64,000 bases of DNA from Takashimella koratensis (taxonomy: Eukaryota; Basidiomycota; Tremellomycetes; Trichosporonales; Tetragoniomycetaceae): contig BCKT01000007.1 of assembly GCA_003116875.1 (NCBI GenBank), positions 546,365 to 610,364 on the forward strand, in the 5' to 3' direction. The notes under the pieces were generated by a model. That model was not told the DNA's origin, ran no database searches, and saw nothing but the letters and a program-made list of their open reading frames with translations. A program made the translations under genes and the position numbers. Shown here in pieces: positions 1-11,909 of the stretch (positions are counted from its first letter, which is position 1; each line of letters opens with the position of its first letter).

Positions 1-1
1 A

Positions 2-2484
2 GTTAAGCAAAAGGCGGCAAAGGCGGAGATCGATGCTACCATTGACTCGCTCAAGACCAAGGTTGAGCAACAGGGAAAGCGCGGGTTGGAGAAGCTCGAG
101 GAGGATGTAAGTCCAGCCAGGCTTTGTCGAGTCTGCACTAGCTGACCATCTCAGGTCGCTTCCAGCCGCTCGACCTTTCTAGAGAAGCTTCCTCAGCTTG
201 CTTCTACTGGACGAACCTCGCTCGACCGCGAGATTGAGCACCTGCTCACCGGTCTGAACAAGCTCTACACCACGTCGCCAAGTCTCACGCGCGACCAGGT
301 CTCCGAGTCAAGCCAGATGTCCGAGTCCAAAATCAAACAACTCTTGGCAAAAGTCAAGACCAGCCTCGACTCGAAACACTCTGCGTTCATTGAGAAGGCC
401 GTTCCGGGTGTCACCCGAGCCAAGGCCGATGTCATGAGTGCTCTTACCAACTACAACGAGCTTGCCAACAAGGTATGTACAGCTACCGGAATTCTCGGTG
501 CTTCGGAGCTGATCGTGAATGCCCACAGTTGAGTGCAGCCGGTGCTTCGCAGAAGGACTGGGACAGGTATCACGCCCTCAAGTCGGACGCCGAGGCTTGG
601 CAGGCAAAGTACGACAAGATTACTTCGTCTCGAATCAAGAAACTCGAATCCGACATTCAGAAGGTTGTCGCCGAGTCGATGACCGAGTTTGACGACATTT
701 CTGAGGGTTTCCGCGCCCGACTTGGCTTGCTGCGACGTTCCGCACTCGACCGTATCGACGCTATGGAGGATGCCAAGTCGAGCTCGAGCGCGGCCTCGTC
801 CAAGAGTGCCGCGAGCAAGAGCTCATCATCGTCCTCGTCCAGCTCAACCGCTTCCGAACCAACGTTCAGCATCCTCCCCATTGCTGAGGCTGGTGCTGCC
901 TTGGCAGCGGGCAACGCCGTTATCGGCAAGAGTAAGGAGCAGATTGTCGAAGCTCTCGGCAAAATCGTCCCTGCAGCCAGCTCCCCAGACAACCTCGCCT
1001 CAAGCGCTTCGTCGGTTTACTCGTCCGCGTCTGCTGCCGTTCACGACGCTACCCGATCGGCTCTTAAGGCTGTCGGCGCGTCTCCGACCCCCGAGACCCC
1101 TTCGGAGCACCTCGAGTCGATCGCCAACGTCGTTGCGCAGGGCTACGCTTCCGTCGCCGGTGTCGTCGGCGACAGTGTGCACGACGCAACCCGCTCCGCT
1201 ATCAGGGCTGTCGGCGCGACCCCTTCGCCTGAATCCCTTGGCGAGCACGCTCAGGCGATCTATGCTGCAGCTCCCGAGGTCGCGCAGTCCCTTGCGTCCG
1301 TCGCTTCTGAAGCTGTCCACGACGCGACTCGTTCTGCCATCAAGGCCGTTGGAGCGACTCCTTCTCCCGAGTCGTTGGGCGAGCACGCCGAGTCCGTTAT
1401 TGCTGTCGCTTCCGAGTCGGCTGGATCGCTCGCGTCTGCCGCCTCATCTGTCATTCACGACGCCACTCGGTCTGTCATCAGCGCTGTCGGAGCGACTCCC
1501 TCGCCCGAGTCGCTCGGCGAGCATGCTGAATCCCTCGCTGCCGTTGCTTCCGAGTCCGCCGAGTCTCTCGTCGCTGCTGCCTCCTCACTGGTGCACGATG
1601 CGACTCGCTCCGCTATGAAGGCGGTTGGTGCGACCCCGTCGCCGGAGTCTGTCGGAGAGTACGCCGAGGCTGCTTATGCCGTTGCGTCCGAATCCGCCGA
1701 GTCCCTCGCGTCGGCCGCTTCCTCTGTCGCTCACGACGCCACTCGGTCCGCCATGCGAGCCGTTGGCGCCACACCCTCTCCCGAGTCTGTCAACGAGTAC
1801 ATTGAGGCTGGGATCGCTGCCGGCTCTTCCCTTGCCGATAACGCTGCATCCTCTGCGTCCTCTGTGTCTTCCGCCGCGGCCGACGTCATTCACGACGCCA
1901 CCAGGTCTGCCTTGAAGGCTGTCGGCGTCACCCCGTCGCCCGAGTCAGCTGAGGAGTACGTCAAGTCTGTCGCGTCCGAGATTTCAGCGACCGGCTCGTC
2001 CCTGGTCTCTGCGGCGTCTGAGGCTGTTCACGACGCTACCCGGTCAGCGATGAAGGCGGTTGGCGTGTCGCCTACTCCCGAGTCAGTTCAGGAGCACGCC
2101 GAGTCTGTCGCCTCGGTCGTCTCATCGTCGGCGTCTTCTTTTGCGTCGTCAGTGTCATCAGTGGTGTCATCTGTGGCCAGCGAGGCGTCAGCGACGGCAT
2201 CTTCCCTCGCTGCTGAGGGCTACGACAGTGCCTCTTCGATCGTTGACGATGCGTACACGTCTGGATCTTCGGTCGTGCACGACGCCACGAGAGCTGCGAT
2301 TCGAGCAGTGGGCGCGACACCGTCTCCCGAGAGTTTGGGGGAGTACGTTGAGCAGGCTCAGGCAAAGGTAGCGTCAGTGGGGCAGCAGGCTGAGAGCGTG
2401 GTGAGAGAGCAGGCAAGTACGGTGTTGTCTGGTGTTGCTGCTGTCACGGACAAGGTCAAGCACGCGCACGGCGGGGAGTTGTGA
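2..2484 (+). CDS. HDATR-repeat protein of unknown function (5' end outside window)
   Basis: Exons 2-106, 155-472 and 529-2484; the start lies upstream of the window. I do not recognise the family. The first about 250 residues are charged and helix-prone, likely coiled coil. A Ser/Ala-rich linker follows, with runs of serine near nt 775-850. Then come nine copies of a unit whose core reads HDATRSA-x-x-AVGATPSPES followed by an E-H/Y-x-E motif. Most units are 46 residues long; two are longer (about 53 and 83). Between cores the sequence is Ala/Ser/Val-rich and could form amphipathic helices, as in LEA-like or lipid-surface proteins, but that is inference only. No signal peptide or membrane segment is visible in the part seen. 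The protein ends with a short KVKHAHGGEL tail. Confidence 0.85.
1042..2355 (+). repeat. Nine tandem HDATR repeats inside the coding region
   Basis: Each copy begins with His-Asp-Ala-Thr-Arg and carries AVG[AV][TS]P[ST]PE about nine residues later. The protein core is strongly conserved while the DNA of the copies has diverged at third positions (cac/cat, gac/gat, act/acc/acg). This suggests selection on the protein rather than very recent duplication. The unit is 46 codons (138 bp) in most copies. Confidence 0.9.
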
Positions 2485-3119
2485 GGTCGGGAGAGTCATG
2501 AGGTTGGTAGGGTGATGAGGGTTTCATATAGAATGCAGTAGGTAGTTGGTAGTAGCTAGTAGGGTCACATGCGCTGCTTTTCATTTCATTTTAGTGAGTA
2601 GTACAGTACATAGGTATACGGCGATGAGGGCGGTGAGGGTTGTGATGGCGGTGAGGAGGACCGAGTGAGCGATGAGGAGGGTAAGAAGCTTAAACGAGAC
2701 TGTTCGTAGTCCCGCAAATGTCAAGGTGCCACTTTCGGCGTTTTCATTGGGCCAGCTTAGGGGTCCCAGCGTAGCGAGTGCCACACTCGCCCTGGCTGGA
2801 ACGCGTCGGGCAGTGAGTGTGTGTGTGTGTGTCATGCTGGCAGCCATCCACCATCCACCACCACCCGTCTCCACCCCACCACCCATCCACCTACACCTCA
2901 TCCTCACCCCTCCCCTTCTCCCCATCCCCCCCATCCCCTCACCAACCCACCCCCTCTCAGCTCGGGTCGGCATCGCGCACTTCCCCCCTCCGCCCTCCCT
3001 CCCGCGAAACCCCGCTTCGCCCTTCCCCGCGTCACAGCCACCACCGGTTGCGCCGTCCACGCTCCGACCACTCACCCTAACTCCGCGTCCCATCCTTCCA
3101 CCCCTTGCTCTTGCCCAGC
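2485..3119. other. Intergenic stretch; 3' end of the repeat gene and promoter of alpha-COP
   Basis: No supported gene. A (GT)n run lies at about 2817-2832 and a long C/CA-rich pyrimidine tract (about 2845-3110) leads up to the alpha-COP start, as is common in promoters and 5' leaders of this genome. Open frames here on both strands are low-complexity by-products of the CCACC/CCTCC sequence. Confidence 0.6.
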
Positions 3120-6100
3120 ATGCAGATGCTCACCAAGGTCAGTAGGCGAAAACTAACGAGCGGACGCTGGCTGTGAAGCTTTGTATCCTGATCAGCCATG
3201 CTGACGACCGCTCCCTCCAGTTCGAGAGCAAGAGCCCGCGTGTCAAGGGGATCGCTTTCCGTACGTCACTTTGTCTCTACTACATACTGACCAGATCAGA
3301 CCCCAAGACCCCGCTCTTGGCAGCTTCCTTGCATAATGGTACCATTCAGCTGTGGAACTACCAAATGGGCACGCTGGTCGACCGGTATGACGAGCATGAT
3401 GGTAAGTTCAACCCGGCATTGGCGACCCAGACATCACTAACCTCCATCTGCAGGTCCTGTCCGCGGTATTTGCTTCCACCCGACTCAACCCATCTTCTGC
3501 TCGGGTGGTGACGACTACAAGATCAAAGTATGGAACTACAAGCAGCGCAAGTGCTTGTTCACTTTGACTGGCCGTGAGTTGGGACGCTCCCCTTTGTGAT
3601 CCAGCTGACACCAACCAGATCTCGACTACGTTCGTACCGTCTTCTTCCACCGCGAGTACCCCTGGATCATCTCCGCGTCCGACGACCAGACCATCCGTAT
3701 CTGGAACTGGCAGTCGCGTACCTGTATCGCTATCCTAACCGGCCACAACCACTACATCATGTGCGCCCAGTTCCACCCTTGGGACGACTTGGTCGTTTCC
3801 GCCTCGATGGACTTGACCGTTCGTGTTTGGGACATTTCGGGTCTCCGCAAGAAGAACCAGGCACACCAGGCTCCCATGTCGATCGAGGAGCAGCTCTCGC
3901 GCGCCAACCAGGGTCAAGCTGATCTCTTCGGTAACACGGACGCTGTTGTGAAATACGTGCTCGAGGGCCACGACCGAGGTGTCAACTGGGCCTCGTTCCA
4001 CCCAACCCTCCCGCTGATTGTCTCATGTGGTGACGACCGCCAGATCAAGTTGTGGCGCATGTCCGAGACGAAAGCATGGGAGGTCGACAGCTGCCGTGGT
4101 CACTTCAACAACGTGTCGATGACTCTCTTCCACCCTCGTCACGAGCTCATTCTCTCCGCTTCCGAAGACAAGACGATCCGTGTTTGGGACATGACCAAGC
4201 GTACCGCTGTGCAGACCTTCCGCCGTGAACACGATCGCTTTTGGGTCCTCGCCACCCACCCAGAGCTCAACCTCTTCGCTGCGGGTCACGACAACGGTCT
4301 CATCGTCTTCAAGCTCGAGCGCGAGCGCCCTGCCTTCTCGCTCTCCGGCAACCAGCTGTTCTATGTCAAGGACAAGGTCATCCGAATGGCCGACCTCGTT
4401 TCTGGCGCCGACCAAGGTCTCTGCAGCGTTCGCAAGCTTGGGTCTCAGTACGTCCAGCCCCGGACGCTCAGCTACAACCCTGCCGAGCGCGCCGTCGTTG
4501 TCACGTCTACCACCGATAATGGCCTGTACGAGATTGTCAGCCTGCCCAAGTCGAACCCGCCCAACGACGGTAAAGACACCCCGGCCGATGGCAAGAGGGG
4601 TACCGGTATCGCTGCTATCTTTGTTGCACGAAACCGACTGGCTGTGCTTGACAAGGGTGCTCAGAACATTGAAATTCGTGATCTCAGCAATTCGCTCACA
4701 AAGACGATCAAGTGCCCCGTCCAAACCAACGAGATCTTCTACGGCGGTACGGCTTCTCTCCTCCTTGCGTCGACCTCTTCTGTCATCCTCTTCGACATCC
4801 AGCAGCAAAAGGTCCTCGGTGAGGTCAACACACCGCCGGTCAAGTACGCGGTCTGGAGCTTGGACGGTAGCATGGTCGCTCTCTTGAGCAAGCACAGTGA
4901 GTCTATCCGACCTGATTAATAGCTCACCTCTAGCCATCACCGTCTGCAACGGCAAGAACCTCGAGCAGGCTGTCCTAATCCACGAGACGATCCGCATCAA
5001 GTCTGCTGCCTGGGACGACTCTGGCGTTTTGATCTACACGACTCTCAACCACATCAAATATGCTCTTCCTCAGGGGTGAGTCTACCACCGATATCATTGC
5101 TGACAATCAGCGACAACGGCATCATCAAGACCCTTGAGCAGCCAATCTACCTCACCCGCGTCAAGGGCAAGCTTGTACACGCTCTCGACCGAACCGCCAA
5201 GCCCCGTGTCATCGTCATCGACCCCACCGAGTACCGCTTCAAGCTTGCGCTGGTTCGTCAAAATTACGATGAGGTGCTGCAGATTATCCGCAACTCAAAC
5301 CTCGTCGGCCAGAGCATCATCGGCTACTTGCAGAAGAAGGGTTACCCCGAGATTGCGCTGCACTTTATCCAGGACCCCAACACTCGCTTCGACCTCGCCA
5401 TCGAGTGTGGCAACCTCCAGGTCGCGCTCGAGATGGCCCGATCGGTGGAGCGACCCGATGTCTGGGAGAGGCTCGGTGCCGCGGCTCTCAAGCAGGGCAA
5501 CCACGCTGTAAGCCATGCTCATTGACAAGTGCTGACGAGAAGATTGTCGAGACCGCGTTCCAGAAGACGAAGAACTTTGAGAAACTCTCGTTCCTCTACC
5601 TCGTCACTGGCAACGCAGCCAAGCTCGGCCGAATGCAGGAGATCGCAACGAAGCGTGGTGACCACATGTCTCGCTTCCAGAACGCTCTTTTCCTGGGTGA
5701 CGCGTCCGCCCGCGTCTCTGTTCTTCGTGAAACCGGTCAATGTAAGCCTCTCATATAAACTCCAGCTGACATCAGTCTGTCTCGCCTACTACGCTGCCAA
5801 GACGAACGGACTGGATGACCTCGCTCTCGAGATCCTCGAAGAGGCCGGCATGACCGAGGACGACTTGCCACCGCCTCCTCAGAACGCTGGTCATACCTCC
5901 CTTGCTCCTCCCTCGGTCGTCTTCCAGTCCGAATCCAACTGGCCCATCAAAAACCTTGGCGAGAGCTTCTTTGACCGCGCCCTCGCGAACGGTGGTGGGG
6001 AAGGTGCTTCTGCGGAGCCGGCTGAGGCTTCTGGCGAGATGGAGGACTGGGCAGGCGAGGATGCTATTGACGTTGAAGGCGTGGAGGAGGACGAGGGTTG

Positions 6101-7173
6101 GGATCTGGACGCCGAGGTCGTGGCGGTCGCAGAAGAAGAGGAGGCCGAGGAGCTTCCGGAGGAGACGGACCTTGCGTCGGGCGTTTCACCAGGTGTTTCC
6201 GAGAACGAGATGTGGGTTCGCAACTCGCCGCTTGCCGCAGATCACGCTGCCGCTGGTTCCTTTGAATCAGCGATGCAATTGCTCAATCGACAAGTCGCTG
6301 CCGTCAACTTTGCTCCCCTCAAGCCCCTCTTCCTTGCTGCTTACGCCGCGTCTCACGTTCACGTCCCTGCCAACCCTTCGCTCCCGCCCTTGCAGTTCCA
6401 CGTTCGCCGGAACCCTGAGGTAACGGAGTTGCGCGAGGTCCTCCCTGCTACTTTCCTCTCCTTCGACGAGCTCAAGGCTGCCGAGCTTGCCGAGGCCTAC
6501 CGTCTCTTCAGCCGCGGCAAGTTTGTCGAGGCTCTCGCCGCCTTCCGCACCATCCTGCAAAAGCTGTTGTTGATTGTTGGCACCACCTCCGACGCCGCCG
6601 AGGTAAGTTTTCCCGTCCTGCACCCTGTCAAATCCCTGCTCACCTGTTCTCTAGATCAAGGAGCTCGTCAAGAGCTGTCGCGAGTACGTCATTGGTCTCA
6701 CTCTCGAGACTGAGCGGAGAAAACTCGTCGCCGAGGAGCCCGATAATGTCGTCCGAAACCTCGAGTTAGCGGCTTACTTCACCCACTGCGACTTGCAAGC
6801 GGGCCACGTCCAACTCGCGCTCCGGTCAGCCATGGGTGTCTTCTCCAAGGCCGGCAATCACGCGACCGCTGCTGTGTTTGCTCGTCGACTGATCGACTCC
6901 AAACCGGCCGACGCCAAGGTCGTCACCTCGGCTCGATCCGTCTTGACCCAGGGCGATCGCAATCCTCGTGACGCCCACGAGGTCGCTTACGACCACTTTA
7001 CGCCATTCGACATCTGCCCCGCGTCTCTCTCCCCCATCTACTCGGGCTCCCCATCGGTCCTCGCAGCCTACACCGGCGCACGGTACTTGCCCGAGTACAA
7101 AAACACCATCTGTGTCGTGGACGGTATCACCCAGGTCGGACTTCCAGCAAGCGGGTTGCGGTCGTCGGTTTGA
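3120..7173 (+). CDS. RET1: COPI coatomer subunit alpha
   Basis: Ten exons: 3120-3137, 3221-3260, 3300-3401, 3454-3573, 3619-4896, 4934-5075, 5111-5507, 5543-5741, 5776-6602, 6655-7173 (1213 aa, normal for the family). The start is the tiny exon MQMLTK that precedes the family hallmark [16 protein letters not shown]. Residues 1 to about 310 form WD40 repeats ([40 protein letters not shown]). Next come the second propeller, an alpha-solenoid, an acidic linker (nt 6040-6190) and the C-terminal domain that binds epsilon-COP. In the cell it coats Golgi-to-ER vesicles and reads dilysine retrieval signals through the first propeller. Identity is secure from full-length similarity. Confidence 0.97.
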
Positions 7174-7470
7174 GGTGTGGTGAGGAGAGAAGAAGCGATG
7201 ATGTTTTCGATATCATAAAAAGGAAGCAACTAGGGGGAAGATTGGAATTTCGACATACAGTTTTGTGAACTACGATGATGACTTTTGGATATGAATCAAA
7301 CTTGTTTCTATGATAAGTCTGGGATCAGTGGGCACAGAGATGTCAGAACTAAATTGACTTGTCTCATCAAAAGTTCTTTGCATTCTGCTGTATTCTTTGG
7401 TCTTGAGAGACCACGATTCTCATCTGCGCTATATCCACGCTGATAGAGCTGCAGCAACTCTATTCAAGGC

Positions 7471-8117
7471 CTAACAGTGGATATAGGCTGGGGCGCTGGG
7501 CGCGGGAGACGCGAACGGCGAGGCAGTCGCCATGTACACGTCGACGTTGGACGTCAAAGTGGCAGTGACGCCGACCGTACACTGTCGTCAGCAAGGCTCA
7601 AAAGATTTGCTCACGGTCAGAGTCGCCGTTGGGGTGGTGTTGTTCACCGCATCTTCTTCGCTGCTGTACAGCATGAGATCAAAGGTCTCAAGGGTATAGG
7701 TGATGCTGCTTGTCAGCCATTCTGCTGTACTCTGTCACTCACTCGTCGAAGGGGAAATCCCAAGGACCGTAGGCCCCGCCCCAGAGCCCAGCGCTGTCGT
7801 TCGGGTCGTCCGAGTCGGTAGCATTGAGAGCCTGGGCTCGGGTCCCTTCAGGAATGGACAAGGATACAAAGTAGACGGGCGGAGCGGTGCTCGTGACTAC
7901 CGGCGAAGAGATCACAGAAGTTGGGGGAGTACCAGAGGTCGCGCTGCTTGCTATCGTCGTGACATGGGAAGAGGTGTGAGCCGACGAGTGCGAAGACCTA
8001 AGCGAGTGTAAGAGGTCAGTAGTCACCCTTGCCACAATGCGCGAGAACTCACCCAGCCGCCGGGGCCGCCAGGGCCATAGCCGCCAGGAAGGGAACAAGA
8101 GCGAGATAAGCGATCAT
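7471..8117 (-). CDS. Small secreted Ser/Thr-rich protein, unknown function
   Basis: Four exons on the minus strand: 8053-8117, 7743-7997, 7615-7705, 7471-7581 (173 aa). The N-terminus MIAYLALVPFLAAMALAAPA is a convincing signal peptide. A Ser/Thr-rich, probably O-glycosylated spacer follows, then a more folded-looking part (PPVYFVSLSIPEG, an NNTT glycosylation site, two cysteines). All introns are GT-AG and in phase, which supports the model. I do not recognise a family. It has its own promoter facing away from the RING gene. No GPI-anchor signal is evident at the C-terminus (ends in AYIHC). Confidence 0.75.
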
Positions 8118-9361
8118 GTTCGTTGCTGAGTAGGTTATCTTGGTTGATCTGATCAGAAGTTGTCGATGAGGAGATCGAAGTCATTGATAGGGCTGGCTTA
8201 TATAGTTTGGGCTGTTGGCAGTTTCAAGATGATCGCGTTCTTGGCACTTCAAGGCGTTGACAGGAGCTGAGACAAGTTTGGATAGAGATTCGAGACTGTG
8301 TCGTTCCCTATGTTGTTGCACCGAGCATATTCATTGCGACGATGCCACACTCAAGCTGCAAACAAGGAGTTCAGATCGACTGGTTCCTTTTGGGAACTCC
8401 TCGTTGTGAGCAGTACAGTGCCAGGATGGAGCCATTCCTTTTGGCTGGGATCTAAAAGGGGTGTGAATGTGTGGGTGGGAAGATTACTCGCAAGTATTGC
8501 GTTGAGTGGACGGTGAGAGGTGCCAAAGTCATCCTTTGTGGATTGCGATGTCAATCGAGTAAGAGCGCCGGAATGCCGATCCAGTGGGAAGATCTGGATT
8601 TGGGTTTGCAGAGATCCGGAAGTTGACGAGTCACAGCGCTCGAACGTCGACTGGACGGTCTCTTTGAATGGATAGCTTCCATTTTAGGTAGAATGACGGC
8701 ATCAAGGTCCAAGAAGCTGCTTGAGTTAAGCATGGGCGATCAGGCGAGAGTTTACATCAAGGTGTCCACTTGCACCGCGGTTTGCGCCGCAACCGCCATG
8801 TCACGACAAACTTTTGGCGAGGGTCACACAGAGAGGACAAAGCGGAAATGGAATGGTGGGTGGCTGCTTGGCGGAGAGAAAGCGAACAAAGAGTGCGCAT
8901 GTCGTGTGCCTCGTTTCTCACTCCACTGAGGATGCGGTAGGTCACTCATTGGCTTCATTGGCCATCACTCCCCGCCATCATCTTTGGACCTTGTCATCAT
9001 CGCTCTGACCGGTGTTGACTCTGTGCGATTCGAAGCTGAAGCTGAAGAGAGATGCAAGGATCGGGTCTGGCAGGGGTCGGGGTGGTGTGAGAGACGAAAC
9101 AGGGGCCACTGGGCGACTGCCGGCAGCACCGCTTAAACCGAGTCGGTCACTCACGAGTCAGCATCAACAAGACAATACAATCTCGTAATCACGTCATTAC
9201 CTTATTCCTTACCCCGATTACCATTCCTCCTTTACCATTCCTCCCCTGCCATTAGCAACGACGTATCTGCCCTTGCCTCTTGTCTCTTGTCTCTTGTCTC
9301 TTGTTGACTCATCATCCCCACCTCGCCATCGCTCCATTCCTTCACATCCACCACTTGCACA
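8118..9361. other. Divergent intergenic region (secreted protein / RING ligase)
   Basis: About 1.2 kb shared by two divergent genes. I find no supported coding exon. It should hold both promoters. The last about 150 bp before 9362 are pyrimidine-rich and contain a heptamer repeat listed separately. Confidence 0.5.
9277..9304 (+). repeat. Four perfect CTCTTGT heptamers in the RING-gene leader
   Basis: Four head-to-tail copies of CTCTTGT end 57 bp before the RING-gene ATG, probably inside the 5' untranslated region. They could be a slippage microsatellite or a pyrimidine-rich leader element. Confidence 0.85.
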
Positions 9362-11729
9362 ATGGGGTCATCGCAGTCGCAGCCGTCTAGGGCGCTTGCA
9401 CCCCAGCCAATCCCTCAGTCCCCCTCCTCGACGGCCCCGACATCGGCTCTCACCGCGAACTCGGGATCAGACGAGGCGCCACCGTCTGCATCACGACTTA
9501 ACATGGGCCGTCGCCTTTCCTCCTTGCTTCGACGCGAGGACAGCGCGTCCAAGCGCAGTCGTCCAGAGAGCAGTCGATCGTCATCCGTCACCATGAAGCG
9601 TCGGAGAGTGGACGAGCCTCAACAGGATACATCTGCAGTGACAGCGGCGGTGACGGCGGGACCATCAGAAGCTGAATCGAGCTCGGACGTTATCAGCAAC
9701 GCGGCCGGACCGTCAAGTCCTCACCCTACCACACCGGGAGTCGTCGGGACCGCCGAAGATCCACTCTTACAAGATCGTCTTCGCTCGATATCTTCCATTC
9801 GAGAAGCGCTCGGTCCTGAATGGCCAGTCCGGCGCAGCAGCGGCGTCGAGCGATTGATGCAGCGCTTTCGACGACCGGCCCTCTCACCCCAGCAACCGGT
9901 GGCAACAGGTCCCGCCAGCACCACCCTATCCCCAACTCCTTCTCGTACCTACTCCAACTCGCTCAGCGCCATCATGGGCGTCGCTTCACCCTCGACAGGT
10001 CGGAACAGCCCAGCTCCCAGCCCGACCATTGACGATCTCAGCAACTCACTCGACCGGGCGACCCAGGGTCTCAACGGCGCGCCTGAACAACAGCCAGCGG
10101 AGGATATCGAGCATCATCATGCCGAGCCAGCTGTTCCGGTTGGGGCCGTCCTTGTAATCCAAGGCCTCGCTCAGACACACGCTACACCTGACGAAGAAGG
10201 GGAGAATGAGTCGCCCAATCTCTCTGCGCAACCCGATGTGCAATCTTTGGAACATCAAGCGCGAATGATCGGTAACCTCTTGACGTATGTCCTCTCGATT
10301 TCTCGATTCCTGGTCAAAATATATCACTAACCTCCATTTTTCCAGCGTTGCCGCTGCTGCGACAGCATCCACTCTCCTCGCTCCAGGATCAACCGTCAAT
10401 CCACCCAACCGCTCGCACGCAGCCACCGCGATGCAAACAATCATGGACCGATTGCGACCACACCGGCATCGTGGGCACCGCTCCGTCGAGGCTGCGCTTG
10501 GCGACTACCTCCGCTCGGCCCTTCGCGACAGTCACCGCCTCTCGTCTCCGTCACTCACAGGAGAAGAGTACAGCTTGTCGACGGCATTTGAAGAGTTCTT
10601 GGAAACCCTTCAATCTGATCTGATTCGTGGCATCCGCGAGTTTGCTCTTCCTGAGACAGCTGAGGATCAGGATGAGGATATCCCAGACGAGTCCACCGCA
10701 GACGAGCAACCAGCGGAGGCGCTGACCGATACTTCGACCGAGAACCCCTCAAGTATCCCCACATTCCACCACCAACCCAATCAAATACACAACAACGAAC
10801 CCAACGGATTGGGGATCATATCTGGAACCGATTCGTCACCGCGTCGCCTCAACTTCTTCCGCGCGCACCTCTTCCCAGCTTTGGGCTCTGATGGGAGACC
10901 AATGGGTGCCGAAGGAGACGACTCCATCGTCCCATCCGTTTTTGTCGGCGTGCGCTCCGTCCATCACGACCCGAGTCTGTCAACCGAAGAACTCGTTGCC
11001 CACCCTGCTTTCCCCTTTGTGGACGGCCAGGTCCCACCCAGCCCCCAGCAAAGTTCCTCTGACCCCGTCCCTCCACCATCCTCTGGAACGATCGTTGAAC
11101 CTCGAAGGACCCTTCGTGAACGAGTTCTTGATCGACTGTCGTCTCGACGAGAACAGCGCGCCGTTGGGCCGGTCAGCACGTATCTCGTCTACGTAATCGG
11201 CGGCAACTACCCTCGCAGCCATCCACTGATGGCTATCCCCAACTTGCTCACAGGCGGTCCTCTGACCGACGAGGACATGCAGCTCGTTAGCGAGCTCATG
11301 GGTCCCGCCAAGCCACGGACAGCAAGTCAAGAAGATATCGAGAAGTCTGGACTGCAAATTGTGAAAGGCGCCGACATTTCGTCGATGGAAGAAGGATCCA
11401 AAGTTTTGACGAGCTGCGCCGATCGATGCCTGGTACGTCACCTTCTTTGACTTGGATCACTCTTGTTGACTGTTCCCTCCAGATTTGCCTAGGAGATTAC
11501 GAACCAGAAGAGGACTGTCGGATCCTCTCATGCCGTCACGCATTCCACAAGGAGTGCGTTGATCACTGGATCAGCACGGGTCAGAATAACTGCCCGGCCT
11601 GCCGTACTGAAGGTGAGTTGCGCAGCGCTTCTTTTTCGCGTGTGCTGACGCTGTCAATCAGCTGTAAACAAGTCCCCTATTTCGACTACTCCGGAAACCA
11701 CGTCTTCGTCTCCTACTACCGCAATGTAG
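9362..11729 (+). CDS. RING-H2 E3 ubiquitin ligase with N-myristoylation signature
   Basis: Four exons: 9362-10284, 10346-11432, 11483-11612, 11662-11729 (735 aa). The N-terminus MGSSQS fits an N-myristoylation site (Gly2, Ser6), so membrane attachment is likely. Most of the protein is disordered (Ser/Pro/Gln-rich). A family-typical segment (TASQEDIEKSGLQIVKG) precedes a C-terminal RING-H2 finger near residues 669-710: CLICLGDY, then CRHAFHKECVDHW, then CPACRTE. All eight metal ligands are present (C-C-C-H-H-C-C-C). Its role is presumably to transfer ubiquitin from an E2 to unknown substrates at a membrane. The last exon adds a 22-residue Ser/Thr-rich tail. Confidence 0.88.
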
Positions 11730-11909
11730 CTTATACACTATTTCCTGCATCATCTCTCCCGTTGTCGTGTGTAACGAATCGCCCCGGTTTTCGGCATGTT
11801 TTATACATTGTTCATGATGAATCTGTTTATGGGCTCTTGTCGCTGGTACCGTACTTGGACACGTCGACGCCATGTTGGTTGTGATTGACAAGGTTGAACC
11901 TGGGTTACA

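Noticed and set aside
657..1893. Several long minus-strand and alternate-frame ORFs over the HDATR repeats (for example 1000-1386 minus, 689-1618 plus)
   Set aside because: They mirror the repeats of the real frame. A 138-bp unit is a multiple of three, so one open unit stays open in every copy.
1042..2355. Repeat array considered as CRISPR
   Set aside because: Repeats are coding, 138 bp long, with no unique spacers, and the genome is eukaryotic.
4023..5000. 325-codon minus-strand ORF opposite alpha-COP
   Set aside because: Antisense shadow of the large WD40 exon; no domain and not conserved in pattern.
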